NCBI GenBank assembly: GCA_900550465.1
Contig: URSC01000008.1
Coordinates: 43,819-107,818 of the forward strand
Direction of reading: 5' to 3'
DNA: 64,000 nt
Source of the DNA: an uncultured Alistipes sp.
GTDB taxonomy: Bacteria; Bacteroidota; Bacteroidia; Bacteroidales; UBA932
The notes beneath the pieces are model-generated. The model was not told the DNA's origin and ran no database searches. It saw only the letters and a program-made list of their open reading frames with translations. Below are positions 1 to 10,367 of the stretch, piece by piece. The position numbers and the translations under genes are program-made. Position 1 is the first letter of the stretch. Every line of letters starts with the position of its first letter.

Positions 1-71
1 TAAATTTTGAGGCAAAAATATAAAAAAAGTTCCTATCTTGCGGCACAATTTTTCATCCCAACAAGACAAAT

Positions 72-1748
<1,677 letters not shown>

Positions 1749-1750
1749 CC

Positions 1751-2590
1751 CTACAGCTGCAGTTCATCCAGAAGTCCGTCCAGCAGACCCGCCTGCAGGC
1801 GCGTGACCGGCTCTCCGAAGCGTCTGAGAGCTGTAGCATAAAGGTACATAATAGTCTGATCCGTCCCCATGAGGTCTGTATCCAGCCAAGACTTTCTGGG
1901 GACGGGGTCTGCTATGCGGCCACGGTTGACCAGGTCCATACTGAAAAGAGTCTTGCCCCCATCGAAATACGCAACATAATAACCGGGGACCTTCGGGAAG
2001 ACAGGGTAAACGGGCAGACCAGCATACCGCGCGAGGAGGAAATAAACTGTTGAAATACCTACGACACCGGCCTTCCGGCTATCTATGACATCCGGAAGCA
2101 GAACTATCGCCTCATGTGCATCCCAGGTGTCCTCCGTCAAGGTAAATCCATATTTATCGAAAACATAATAATTGAGCATCTCCACCTTCTCGACAGCCGT
2201 CATACCGTCCTTCAATTCGCTCATTAAAGGGCTTCCCAGCTTCCCGCACGTTACCCTGAAATCAGTCTGAAGATATTCCGGATCCACGATACGGGTCAGA
2301 TAATACAGACCTTCAGGGAGAAAAAATGCTGACGGACCATACTTCAGCAGTTCATGAGCCTGCCTGGACGCATAGACGGACGATACTCCGCACAGTGCGG
2401 ACAGAACCCGTCTCTGTTCCCTCTCCGGTATCAGTCTTTCCACATTGCACAGACAATAGTCTATGGCCGTCCAGCCCAGTTCCCACAAGCGTCCGCTGAC
2501 AAGTTCCCGCGTACGCCTGTCACTGTCCTGCATCAGAACGAGCAGGCTGTCCAGTTCTTTTGCTTTCTGCTTTGCGGAAGGCGTTCTCAT
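1751..2590 (-). CDS. SirB1/transglutaminase-like family protein
   Basis: 279-residue soluble protein. The block around residues 159-210 (WDAHEAIVLLPDVIDSRK, then GISTVYFLLARYAGLPVYPV) matches the pattern of the SirB1-type transglutaminase-like core, in which a conserved R-x-G-x-x-I/V-x-L motif precedes a helix ending LARxxGLP. No obvious Cys nucleophile occupies the expected position, so catalysis is doubtful. The start codon overlaps the stop of the upstream nucleoside phosphorylase gene by 4 bases, so the two are probably co-translated. Function in Bacteroidota is not established. Confidence 0.6.
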   Translation of the reverse strand: MRTPSAKQKAKELDSLLVLMQDSDRRTRELVSGRLWELGWTAIDYCLCNVERLIPEREQRRVLSALCGVSSVYASRQAHELLKYGPSAFFLPEGLYYLTRIVDPEYLQTDFRVTCGKLGSPLMSELKDGMTAVEKVEMLNYYVFDKYGFTLTEDTWDAHEAIVLLPDVIDSRKAGVVGISTVYFLLARYAGLPVYPVFPKVPGYYVAYFDGGKTLFSMDLVNRGRIADPVPRKSWLDTDLMGTDQTIMYLYATALRRFGEPVTRLQAGLLDGLLDELQL

Positions 2591-3459
2591 CGTGCCAGCC
2601 TGTCAAGACACATCTTCACCAGGCCGCCCATCAGGGACTTATAGTCCGCATTGGCCTGCTTGGCATAACGGTGGGCGATAGCCAGGCAGACGGTGGCGCC
2701 CTCATGCCCCAGCTTGCGGGCCAGGGAGGCTATGGCCGAGCCCTCCATCTCGAAATTGGTGAAACGCAGGTCCCCGAAGCGGAACGACTCCAGCCGCTCC
2801 ATCAGGTCCGGCATGGCCAGCGGCAGACGCACCACCCGGCACTGAGGGCCGTAGAATCCGGAAGCGGAAATCGTCATCCCGGGAACGGTGCAGTCACGGA
2901 ACAGCTCCGTCAGAGCATCCCCGGCCTTGACAAAATAAGGCGTCGGAAGATACCTGTTCCAGCCCGCATGAGCCAGAAAAGCCTCCTCGACATCCTTCAG
3001 CACCACCTCATCGCGGCCGCCGTACCAGTTGAGCAGGCCGTCGAAACCGGCCGACACCCTGGAGAAAATATACGAACCGAGCGGAATATCCGGCTGTATC
3101 ACCCCGCAGGTGCCTATGCGCAGAATCGTCAGGCAACGGTGCTCCGGAAGCACCTCCCTGGTCCGGAAGTCGATATTGGCCAGAGCATCCAGTTCGTTCA
3201 TGACTATGTCTATGTTGTCGCAGCCTATGCCGGTGGAGAGGACAGTCATCCTGGTTCCTTTATACCTGCCGGTCACACTGCGGAACTCCCTCGAGGAGGC
3301 AGTGCTCTCGATCTCAGAAAAATACGAGCTGACCAGCTCCACCCTGCCGGGGTCTCCGACGAGGATCACCTTGTCCGCCAGCGCCTCAGGACGGATGTGC
3401 AGATGGAACACCGAGCCGTCACCGTTGATTATCAGTTCAGAATCACCTATCTTTCCCAT
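2587..3459 (-). CDS. Nucleoside phosphorylase (PNP/UDP family)
   Basis: 290-residue enzyme of the purine-nucleoside/uridine phosphorylase superfamily, which cleaves a nucleoside with phosphate to free base and ribose-1-phosphate in the cytoplasm. Visible motifs are the N-terminal phosphate-binding VILVGDPGRVE, the RIGTCG segment and the FEMEGSAIASLA segment that contacts the ribose in this family. The open frame extends upstream to 3936, but that extension is basic low-complexity sequence antisense to the DUF4293 gene, so I place the start at the ATG at 3459 (MGKIGDSEL). A TATCTTTG -7-like element lies at 3499-3492. Uridine phosphorylase is the likeliest specificity but is not proven. Confidence 0.82.
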   Translation of the reverse strand: MGKIGDSELIINGDGSVFHLHIRPEALADKVILVGDPGRVELVSSYFSEIESTASSREFRSVTGRYKGTRMTVLSTGIGCDNIDIVMNELDALANIDFRTREVLPEHRCLTILRIGTCGVIQPDIPLGSYIFSRVSAGFDGLLNWYGGRDEVVLKDVEEAFLAHAGWNRYLPTPYFVKAGDALTELFRDCTVPGMTISASGFYGPQCRVVRLPLAMPDLMERLESFRFGDLRFTNFEMEGSAIASLARKLGHEGATVCLAIAHRYAKQANADYKSLMGGLVKMCLDRLAR

Positions 3460-3559
3460 AATTTTCACTTTAAATAGTTTCAATGTGGTATCAAAGATAG
3501 TACAGATTTCCGATTTTTCCCTATTTTTGCGCCTGCAAACCCATAAAATCGACGTCAAT

Positions 3560-4024
3560 ATGTTTTTCAGAATACAGAGCCTCTTCCTGACCATAGCAGC
3601 CGGACTGCTCATCTCCATGTTCTTCGCGCCCATGATCCGCTTCGTCGGAGAGGACACCGTCATCCGCTTCGTAGAAGTAGCGGCATTCAAGGGCTTCACC
3701 CTCACCACCATCTTCCAGCTGGTATGCGCGGTGCTCAGTATCGTCACCCTCGTATCGTTCAAAAACCGCATCCGCCAGATCCGTCTGTGCAACCTCAACA
3801 CCCTCATACTCATCGCATACCAGATAATCCTGGCAGTGTACTTCTTCCAGAGGGACACCAAGCTCGGAGAAGACGCCATCTTCACCGTTCCCTGCCTCTT
3901 CCCCATCTGCGCCGCCATCCTCACCTTCATCGCCATGCGCTACATCGCCCGCGACGAGGCCATGGTCATCGCCTCCACCCGCCTGCGCTCAGGGAAGCGC
4001 GGTCACCGCTCTCAGGGGAAATAA
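3560..4024 (+). CDS. DUF4293 family membrane protein
   Basis: 154-residue integral membrane protein with four hydrophobic segments and a basic C-terminal tail. Length, layout and the N-terminal MFFRIQSLFLTIAAGLL segment fit the Bacteroidota-restricted DUF4293 family, whose function is unknown. I chose ATG 3560 because the upstream part of the open frame is non-hydrophobic sequence antisense to the phosphorylase gene. A -7-like TATTTTTG sits at 3522-3529, about 30 bases before the start. It is divergent from the phosphorylase gene and ends 1 base before the convergent TPR gene. Confidence 0.75.
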   Translation: MFFRIQSLFLTIAAGLLISMFFAPMIRFVGEDTVIRFVEVAAFKGFTLTTIFQLVCAVLSIVTLVSFKNRIRQIRLCNLNTLILIAYQIILAVYFFQRDTKLGEDAIFTVPCLFPICAAILTFIAMRYIARDEAMVIASTRLRSGKRGHRSQGK

Positions 4025-4025
4025 T

Positions 4026-6044
4026 CTATTCTTCCGTATCGCAGTACTTGGAGATCACACTGTAGGCGTCACCGATACCCAGTTCTCCGGCCTTGCTCAG
4101 GTCGAGGCAGCCTTTTTCCTTGTCCTTCACGTAGATGAGGACGAGGCCGCGGTTGTAGTATGCCTCGCCTAGACGGGGATACAGGTCGATAGCCTTGGTG
4201 TACTGTGTGATAGCCTCAGGCATGTCGCCTGAGAGGCAGTACAGATTGCCTAAATTATAATAGGTATAGGGAAATTCGGGGTAGAGGGCGGCGGCATGGT
4301 TCATGTCGCTGATGGCCGCCGAGTAGTCGTAAGTGCGGGAAGAGCCGTCCCGGACGCGGGCCTTGGCCGTACCGGCATTGTCCATGGTGAGGACCTGGAC
4401 ATTGCTCTCGATGGAGGAGATAAAGTCTATCATCTCCGACTGCAGGGCTCCGCGGTTGATGTAGTAGAATACCTCCTGAGGATTGCGCTCTATCGCCTCC
4501 GAATAGGACTGGAGCGCTGCATTGAACTGCTTGCTCTCACTCTCCATTATTGCCCTGGCGAAAAGCACCCTGTCATTTCCTGTCCTCTCCGCCTCTTCCT
4601 CGACCGCCTCACGCAGACGGCTGTTGTCGACAGCGGCAGCCTCCGCAGGACGGCACGAAATCTCAACATCCACGGGGACTGAGGCTATGAAGGCCTCCAT
4701 CTGCTCATTCTGGTACGTATTTCTAAGCATGATGGGCATCCCCTCACTGTCTGTCGCGCTGCGGGCAGTCACAAAACGGTACAGAGGCTTGAGATTAATG
4801 TTGACATTCCTGTTCTGCAGCAGTTCATCATTGAAATCGCTGCGGGCGAAATCCGAATCAAGAGCCAGCAGTCTGTCATATTTCCTCGATGTATCCGCAA
4901 ATGCGGCCCTTCCCGCACTGTCAGATGTCATGGCCCGGTACCGCGCGATCTTGCCCTGAGCGGTACGGTAATCTTCCTGCGCCGAGGCATACTGCCCCAG
5001 CTGGTTCTTGACGTAGGAACGGTTCATGTAGGCGTTGGCAAAGTCGGGATACAGATCTATGGCCCGGCTCAGGTCATCTATGGCGTCCTGCCAGCGGCCC
5101 ATCTCGATGAAGAGGATGGAGCGGTTGTAGTAAGCCAGGACATTGTCGGGGTTGATGTTCAGGACGCGGTCGTAGTCATCCAGGGCATTGTTGTAATCGC
5201 CTATCTGAGAGCGTATCAGAGCCCGGTTGTAGAGCGTCAGGGAGTTGTCCGGCTCACGGGAAAGCACCTGGTTGAAATCACTCAGCGTCCCCTGGATGTC
5301 CTTAAGTTCATACCTGATAAGAGCGCGGTTGAAATATGCAAAAGTATTAGCGGTGTCTATCTCTATAGCCTTGTCCAGATCACTCAAAGCCTCATCAAGC
5401 CTATGCTGGGAATAATATATCCGCGACCGCCGTATATAACCTTCCGGGTCCAGGCTGCGGAGGGTTATGGCCTTGTTATAGTCCTGCAGGGCCTTAAGAG
5501 TATCACCCAGGAAAAGGTATGAGGCTCCTCTGTTGAGATATGCATCCGCCTCCCTGGGCTCCTGGCTTATGAAGCGGTTGAAATCCTCCACCGCCTTCTC
5601 GAACTGCTGGGAAAGGAAATAAGTCACGCCGCGGCTGAAATACAGACCGTAATAGTTGGGGCGCAGGTCCACCGCATGGCGCAGGTCCTCTATCGCCTCG
5701 TCGTAGTGGCCCAGGCGGCTGCGGGTGATGGCCCGGTAATGGTACGCAAGGGTATATACGGGGTTGAGGTCCAGGGCACGGTCGAAGTCCGACTCGGCGC
5801 CCGCGAAGTCCCCCAGATTGTACTTGGCTATGCCGCGGAAAAAATAGGCCTCGTAGAGGCTGCCGTCCAGGCGGATGATGATGTTGAAGTTGTTGATGGC
5901 CTGAGTGTACTGCCCCTCCATGAGGGCTCTCTGGCCGCGGAAGAAGAACTGGTCTATGTCGTACTGCGCTCTCGCGCTCCATGCCGTCAGCAGCAGGAGC
6001 AGGGCCAGAAGCGGCCTCATCAGTACAGACATTCCGCGTTTCAT
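4026..6044 (-). CDS. Secreted tetratricopeptide-repeat protein
   Basis: 672 residues, beginning with a signal peptide (residues 1-26, cleavage likely before the Gln of SARAQ). Most of the rest is tandem TPR units carrying the usual A-Y-x-N-R-A and G-x-x-x-x-A-I-x-D signatures. At least ten units are recognisable before about residue 365, and a second block lies near the C-terminus. A non-TPR section of about 130 residues separates the two blocks. Likely periplasmic or envelope scaffold; partners unknown. A TATCTTTG element at 6057-6050 is so close to ATG 6044 that translation may start at Met5 (6032) or the mRNA may be nearly leaderless. Confidence 0.8.
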   Translation of the reverse strand: MKRGMSVLMRPLLALLLLLTAWSARAQYDIDQFFFRGQRALMEGQYTQAINNFNIIIRLDGSLYEAYFFRGIAKYNLGDFAGAESDFDRALDLNPVYTLAYHYRAITRSRLGHYDEAIEDLRHAVDLRPNYYGLYFSRGVTYFLSQQFEKAVEDFNRFISQEPREADAYLNRGASYLFLGDTLKALQDYNKAITLRSLDPEGYIRRSRIYYSQHRLDEALSDLDKAIEIDTANTFAYFNRALIRYELKDIQGTLSDFNQVLSREPDNSLTLYNRALIRSQIGDYNNALDDYDRVLNINPDNVLAYYNRSILFIEMGRWQDAIDDLSRAIDLYPDFANAYMNRSYVKNQLGQYASAQEDYRTAQGKIARYRAMTSDSAGRAAFADTSRKYDRLLALDSDFARSDFNDELLQNRNVNINLKPLYRFVTARSATDSEGMPIMLRNTYQNEQMEAFIASVPVDVEISCRPAEAAAVDNSRLREAVEEEAERTGNDRVLFARAIMESESKQFNAALQSYSEAIERNPQEVFYYINRGALQSEMIDFISSIESNVQVLTMDNAGTAKARVRDGSSRTYDYSAAISDMNHAAALYPEFPYTYYNLGNLYCLSGDMPEAITQYTKAIDLYPRLGEAYYNRGLVLIYVKDKEKGCLDLSKAGELGIGDAYSVISKYCDTEE

Positions 6045-6065
6045 GCCCGCAAAGATAGTATTTTC

Positions 6066-6908
6066 TCAGAAAGTATAGCCCAGACCGATGCGGAAGTGAT
6101 GGAAAGGCCAGTCGCGGAGACCGTACTCATAGGCCAGCAGAGGCCGGAAACCCTTCACGGGGAAGGACAGTGAGACCTTGAGCACCATCGGTCTGTCCCC
6201 GTTGCCGATCCATCCCGTGTAGCCCTGCCATGCGCAGGACAGATCCGCCACCGAAGTCGACAGAGAGGCCATGAGACCGTACATCACGGCGTCATTCTGC
6301 CCTGTCTGGGTCACCTGCCAGCAGAGGAAACCGCCGGAGGCCGCCACCCTTACACTCCTGAAGAACCCCTCCCCCAGCCTGAATGACTTGCCGACCGAGG
6401 CATCGAAGAAATATCCCGGAGCATCGTAGTAACGCGCATACTCGTCCCCGTCCCCGGAGGCCGTGATGATAGCCGCCCGGACCGAGATATCCGGCATTAT
6501 CCGCCTCTCCCTGAACACGTGGATGTCCACCGAGATGTAGACATTGCCCACCTGATGCCCCCTTTCCGTGTACTCCCGGGGCTGGAAATGCTCCAGTGCC
6601 CGCGGAGTGTACTGATAGAACTCCACCACCGGCATCCACACCGAGAGATTGACCCGCGGCGTGAACAGCGGAATATTGACCTTCGCCGACACTGTCTCCG
6701 TCATATCCCCGTAGAACCCCTTGTGGATGTCTCCCGCCAGCTCGGCATACAGCCTCGGAGCCACCCGCCCGTCCAGCATGTCCGGCACCGGCAGCGCATT
6801 GGGCCCGAAGTACATAGGTGACACGCTGTTGCCTTCCCACTACGGCTGGGCGGTGAGGGATATGGAGGTGCTGAGCCACAGCAAAAATATGATAGCACAT
6901 CTTCTCAT
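6066..6908 (-). pseudogene. Outer-membrane protein gene interrupted by in-frame TAG after the signal peptide
   Basis: The ATG at 6908 opens a 22-codon signal peptide (MRRCAIIFLLWLSTSISLTA, then QP), followed at once by an in-frame TAG at 6842-6840. The same frame then runs without interruption to 6066, encoding a further 258 residues beginning WEGNSVSPMYFGPN. That region alternates polar and hydrophobic strands and ends in an aromatic residue (GLGYTF), as outer-membrane beta-barrels do. A shorter ORF could start at GTG 6824 but would lack any export signal. TAG is used as a normal stop elsewhere here (ettA), so recoding is unlikely. I read this as a recent nonsense mutation, or a sequence error, in an otherwise intact gene. 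Confidence 0.72.
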
Positions 6909-6940
6909 TGTCTGCAAATCCAGCAACAAATATAAATAAA

Positions 6941-7273
6941 TTAACCATTATAAGTCAATGAACTCACATCGACATCAGGAATGATAACATCTGTAAGTTT
7001 GTCGTCAACAAGAAATCCCATGTATAGCGGGATGGTGAGTATATCTCCATCACGTCCCACATTATACTGCCCCAGTTTGATTGCATTTTTAACATGATAC
7101 ACATCCTTATTTTTAAGGACTGTAGTCATGCTTTTTGACTTACCTGTCTTTGCCTTTATTTCAAGGATAACACATTCGCCTTTGAACCTTACCAGAAAGT
7201 CCAGCTCAAGCCCGCTGTCCTTATGAAAATAGTATAGTTTCTGATGGTGTAATCTTATTTTCCTGCGACAAAG
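6941..7273 (-). pseudogene. C-terminal remnant of a DUF4143-type AAA ATPase
   Basis: The readable frame from 7273 to 6941 encodes the end of a DUF4143 protein: the ELDFLVRF and VILEIKAKTGKSKS nuclease-like strand segment, then KNKDVYHVKNAIKLGQYNVG and a typical ILTIPLYMGFL ending. The N-terminal P-loop ATPase domain is missing, and a stop (TAA at 7276-7274) interrupts the frame upstream. Full-length relatives are about 400 residues. This is a decayed fragment at the left edge of the AT-rich accessory island. Confidence 0.65.
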
Positions 7274-7276
7274 TTA

Positions 7277-7492
7277 CACTTTTTAGAGCGAATAAACCAA
7301 AGTTTGATACATTTTTTTAAATGAATAGCGCCTATTATCTCACACTTTTCCCAACGAATTAGAAGAAATACCTATCTGTTCCCAAAACTAAGAGGCCTGA
7401 GGACTTAACCCAGACACACTGTTTGAAACACTACCCCAAATTGACCGACTTTAATGAAATATCCCGACTTTGATCAGATTTCGTCAAAGTAA
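7277..7492. other. Intergenic, AT-rich, no gene recognised
   Basis: No coding frame, tRNA or clear promoter recognised here. It separates the ATPase remnant from the Panacea toxin-antitoxin operon and may hold further unrecognisable debris of the ATPase gene. Confidence 0.5.
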
Positions 7493-7527
7493 AATCCCGC
7501 AACCGGCATACACCTAATTGCGGGATT
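7493..7527 (-). terminator. Probable intrinsic terminator of the Panacea/GNAT operon
   Basis: Perfect 10-bp inverted repeat (AATCCCGCAA at 7493-7502 with TTGCGGGATT at 7518-7527). In minus-strand reading it lies 20 bases after the toxin stop codon and is followed by a short T run. Confidence 0.6.
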
Positions 7528-7547
7528 CTACTTCTGCATGTGTTCTT

Positions 7548-8405
7548 CTATGACTCGTATATGTTGAATTCTTCAAAAAATTTTTTCCTCCGCTCGGATA
7601 TATCATTTAAATCCTGATACATAAACTTACAGGTCAAATCATATAGAGGTATCGCCGTACCATGCTCCTCTGCATCCTTAAATCCAAGAAACGACCTGTA
7701 ATAATTTACCAATAGTGCATCAGGTGTCACATCCGCTGCAAACAGAAACAAATACTGACACCCTACCAATTCACGGATTTTCAATATAATAGGCACAACA
7801 TACTTCCAAAATACAACAACTCCGAATTTCTGTGCAATACCCGTTTTATCCCAGAAATCACGACATGCATCATTTGCACAAAAATGCACCAACTCTACTC
7901 CAGCGAATGTCCGGCCGACCCTCTTAAGATTATCTTCTGACTCGTTCTCTAAATCGGCTATTATCTTATTCTTCTTAACTTTTGATATTTTTGCCAATTC
8001 ACCTTTAACCAATCCTTTTCTTGACCGGACACATTCCAGAACAGAAGCGACCGCCAAACGCTCCTCCTCACTGACATCAGACGAATCCCGTCCCAACTCT
8101 ATTAATAGATTATACAAGTCCCTTATGACACTCAATCTATCACCTAAACCGGATGAATCATACAGCAAACCGCATTTTAACGAAAAATAAAAAAGGATGT
8201 CTTCTCCCCTTTTTATCACATAAAATGCTGTTTTGCTACTTTCATCATCCTCATAAGCAGCACTTTTGAGTGTATGCACAAGACTCTCGTTCCGTTCGTT
8301 GAAAAAACTCTCCACAAGCCTCAGATTTTCCTGACAGGACGAAAGACGCTCACACCTAAGCGAACTTAGAAGTTTCTTCTGATGGTCAGTGATTTGCATT
8401 CTCAT
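7548..8405 (-). CDS. GNAT-like putative toxin of a Panacea toxin-antitoxin pair
   Basis: 285-residue protein. The C-terminal half resembles a GNAT acyltransferase: strand VELVHFCANDAC, a long helix, strand QYLFLFAAD, then NYYRSFLGF, the usual tail element. The N-terminal half is not recognised. The ATG at 8405-8403 shares one base with the stop codon of the Panacea gene, implying coupled translation, antitoxin first. Panacea (DUF4065) domains are known as antitoxins paired with very varied toxins, and position makes this gene the toxin candidate. The target is unknown; GNAT toxins of other systems acetylate aminoacyl-tRNA. The GNAT assignment is by eye only. Confidence 0.6.
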   Translation of the reverse strand: MRMQITDHQKKLLSSLRCERLSSCQENLRLVESFFNERNESLVHTLKSAAYEDDESSKTAFYVIKRGEDILFYFSLKCGLLYDSSGLGDRLSVIRDLYNLLIELGRDSSDVSEEERLAVASVLECVRSRKGLVKGELAKISKVKKNKIIADLENESEDNLKRVGRTFAGVELVHFCANDACRDFWDKTGIAQKFGVVVFWKYVVPIILKIRELVGCQYLFLFAADVTPDALLVNYYRSFLGFKDAEEHGTAIPLYDLTCKFMYQDLNDISERRKKFFEEFNIYES

Positions 8406-8890
8406 CAGACAGACTTTTTAATCAAAGGGACAATTTTCTCAAACAATATCCGGCGGTTCCTCACACGGTCTGCATCTTTTCTAATATCGTCCGTAGAGAT
8501 CAGTTCACTACTTTGCTCACCATCCGGCACACCTTTTCGGGCATTACGCCACGAATACTCGCCATGAGTAATACTGCTCAAGCTCCATGAATCCTTGACT
8601 GCATACTCCTCAAACACCTTATCAAAAACTTTCTCATACTTTCTGATAACTTCCAACGGCAATGTCTCGTGTAATGCATCATCCTTATACCGCTGACGGA
8701 TTGCCACCAGGACAGGTCCATATCTCCACGCCTCAAACTGCTCCTTGAAGATAGGTTCTCCAGTCTGGATAATAGCCTCCCGCTGGGTAAAATACAGCAG
8801 TTTATGCAACTTCATCTCGTCAATTCTCTTTCCGAACTGACGTTCATAACGCTGACAGATATATGATGCTATTTTTACTGCGCTTTCCAT
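8405..8890 (-). CDS. Panacea-domain (DUF4065) antitoxin
   Basis: 161 residues from ATG 8890. The Panacea/SocA-like signature is clear: MKLHKLLYFTQRE, then FKEQFEAWRYGPV, and later SSITHGEYSWRNARKG. Panacea proteins act as antitoxins by direct binding to partner toxins. The frame is open to 8923, but a well-matched promoter (-7 element at 8928-8921) puts the predicted transcription start near 8914, downstream of that first possible codon. The ATG at 8890 (MESAVKI) is therefore preferred. The operon is antitoxin then toxin, with a 1-base overlap. Confidence 0.83.
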   Translation of the reverse strand: MESAVKIASYICQRYERQFGKRIDEMKLHKLLYFTQREAIIQTGEPIFKEQFEAWRYGPVLVAIRQRYKDDALHETLPLEVIRKYEKVFDKVFEEYAVKDSWSLSSITHGEYSWRNARKGVPDGEQSSELISTDDIRKDADRVRNRRILFEKIVPLIKKSV

Positions 8891-8920
8891 ATCAGTTTTG
8901 CATCTCACATCATTATATAG

Positions 8921-8951
8921 CAAAGGTAAACAAATTATCTGTTAAGTCAAA
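8921..8951 (-). promoter_or_regulatory. Bacteroidota-type promoter of the Panacea operon
   Basis: TTTG at 8951-8948, 19-base spacer, TACCTTTG at 8928-8921: an exact match to the -33/-7 consensus. The predicted start near 8914 leaves a leader of about 24 bases to ATG 8890. Confidence 0.7.
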
Positions 8952-9160
8952 AATAAACACACAACTGCTAACCAAATTTACCATAAAATTCCCGCAGATG
9001 GGTGTTTCTCTAAGAAATCTGTGGAATGTAAAAATTCTACGAACGTTTCTGCGACAGTGGTCCAAAACTGCGACAGGCTGTTGCAGTCGTCTTGTCCAAG
9101 ATTAACATCGAAAATATTCTTTGTTGTACATGTTTGTTTTTATTAGCTACTGACGTTAGA

Positions 9161-10114
9161 CTACAACTTTTTGGGCCAACATGGATATGGCTTAATATTC
9201 ATCAAGTCTTTATTATCAAATCTCATTTTATATAAAGGTATTCCTATATCTTTAAGAGCACCCTTAATTTTTCTCTCATTCTTACGATTTACTTTTAGGC
9301 CTAAATAGACCGCTTCTATAGCAACGTTTTTTATTGGGTGATAATCCTCGACTTTCTCTACTGAATAAAATATCATACGCCGTTCTTTTTCATAAGACCA
9401 AACCTTTGACTTAAGGCCCAATGATTGATTAAGTGACATGTTATCTAGCCCTACACGTACATTCCGGTATCTTATGGGCTTTAAATAACAAAATTCTTGC
9501 TTGTTCTCGTCCAAATATTGATTTTCCCTTTTTATTCGGTATTTTACCGCTATTCCTGTATGCATGTTGGCATAATGCGCCCACATTAACTGATTCAAAA
9601 TAGAATCTTCTCCCTTATCATAAGCTTCGCATAAACAAGCCATTCTAAAATGACCTACTGAGGAGCTCATCCCTTCATACCATTTTTTTCTGTTATGTCC
9701 ATTACTCTTTTTCATCTTCCTCTCACAGAACACAGACAATAATGGGTCCAGTGCATCATTAAAGTTAATCTTTCCCAGACAAAGCTGCCTCCTTTTTATT
9801 TGAGCGAGAATCACGTCCAAACAATTATCTATATTATAAAAACGTAATCCGACAAAATCTTCATTTGGTATTTTCTCTGGCTTTAAGGTTTCATATAATA
9901 CCTCCCGGACATGGTATAACGCTGAATTATAGTCTCCATCCATAATGCTCTCTGATGCTATTTCTCGATGACAGGATCCATACTCCAAGTTTATTTCTTC
10001 ATCACCGACAAATACATCCTTCAATATTTTTTGTAATAACGGTTTTTTATTCCTCATATTAGATTTTTTACAAAAGAAATAATATTTTGTAAATAACCCA
10101 AGGCCCAAACTCAT
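9161..10114 (-). CDS. DUF2971 family protein
   Basis: 317 residues (298 if Met20 at 10057 is the start; neither start has a clear promoter). DUF2971 hallmarks are visible: the segment QLMWAHYANMHTGIAVKYRI and, later, KVWSYEKERRMIFYSVEK. The family is of unknown function and is often found in variable or defence-associated regions. It is soluble, without signal peptide. It stands alone with AT-rich codon use, between the Panacea module and the first capsule gene, which fits lateral acquisition. Confidence 0.7.
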   Translation of the reverse strand: MSLGLGLFTKYYFFCKKSNMRNKKPLLQKILKDVFVGDEEINLEYGSCHREIASESIMDGDYNSALYHVREVLYETLKPEKIPNEDFVGLRFYNIDNCLDVILAQIKRRQLCLGKINFNDALDPLLSVFCERKMKKSNGHNRKKWYEGMSSSVGHFRMACLCEAYDKGEDSILNQLMWAHYANMHTGIAVKYRIKRENQYLDENKQEFCYLKPIRYRNVRVGLDNMSLNQSLGLKSKVWSYEKERRMIFYSVEKVEDYHPIKNVAIEAVYLGLKVNRKNERKIKGALKDIGIPLYKMRFDNKDLMNIKPYPCWPKKL

Positions 10115-10367
10115 ATTTGTACCAGATTTATATTACGCTCTTTTACGATGAAAGACTCAAGGCTTTCTAGAGATAATCCTATTTACAACTTTATCAGCGA
10201 CATTCAGCCTAAGTTTCATTGAATCACACCCAGGAGCCACCAATATTACATGCCATCATAAAACGTTCCGTCAACCATATACAGCAACTACTCTCTAACA
10301 CGGATAAATGAATTAATTATTTGGAATGTTCCTACGACTAAGTGGATCACAGACGGCTGCATCATCA
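10115..10367. other. Intergenic gap downstream of the capsule operon
   Basis: About 250 AT-rich bases with no supported gene. It lies after the last capsule glycosyltransferase; I could not find a convincing hairpin terminator in it. Confidence 0.45.

Noticed and set aside
6840..6842. TAG as a reassigned sense codon
   Set aside because: TAG ends ettA and the 54-aa ORF cleanly at expected lengths, so a genome-wide reassignment is not supported.
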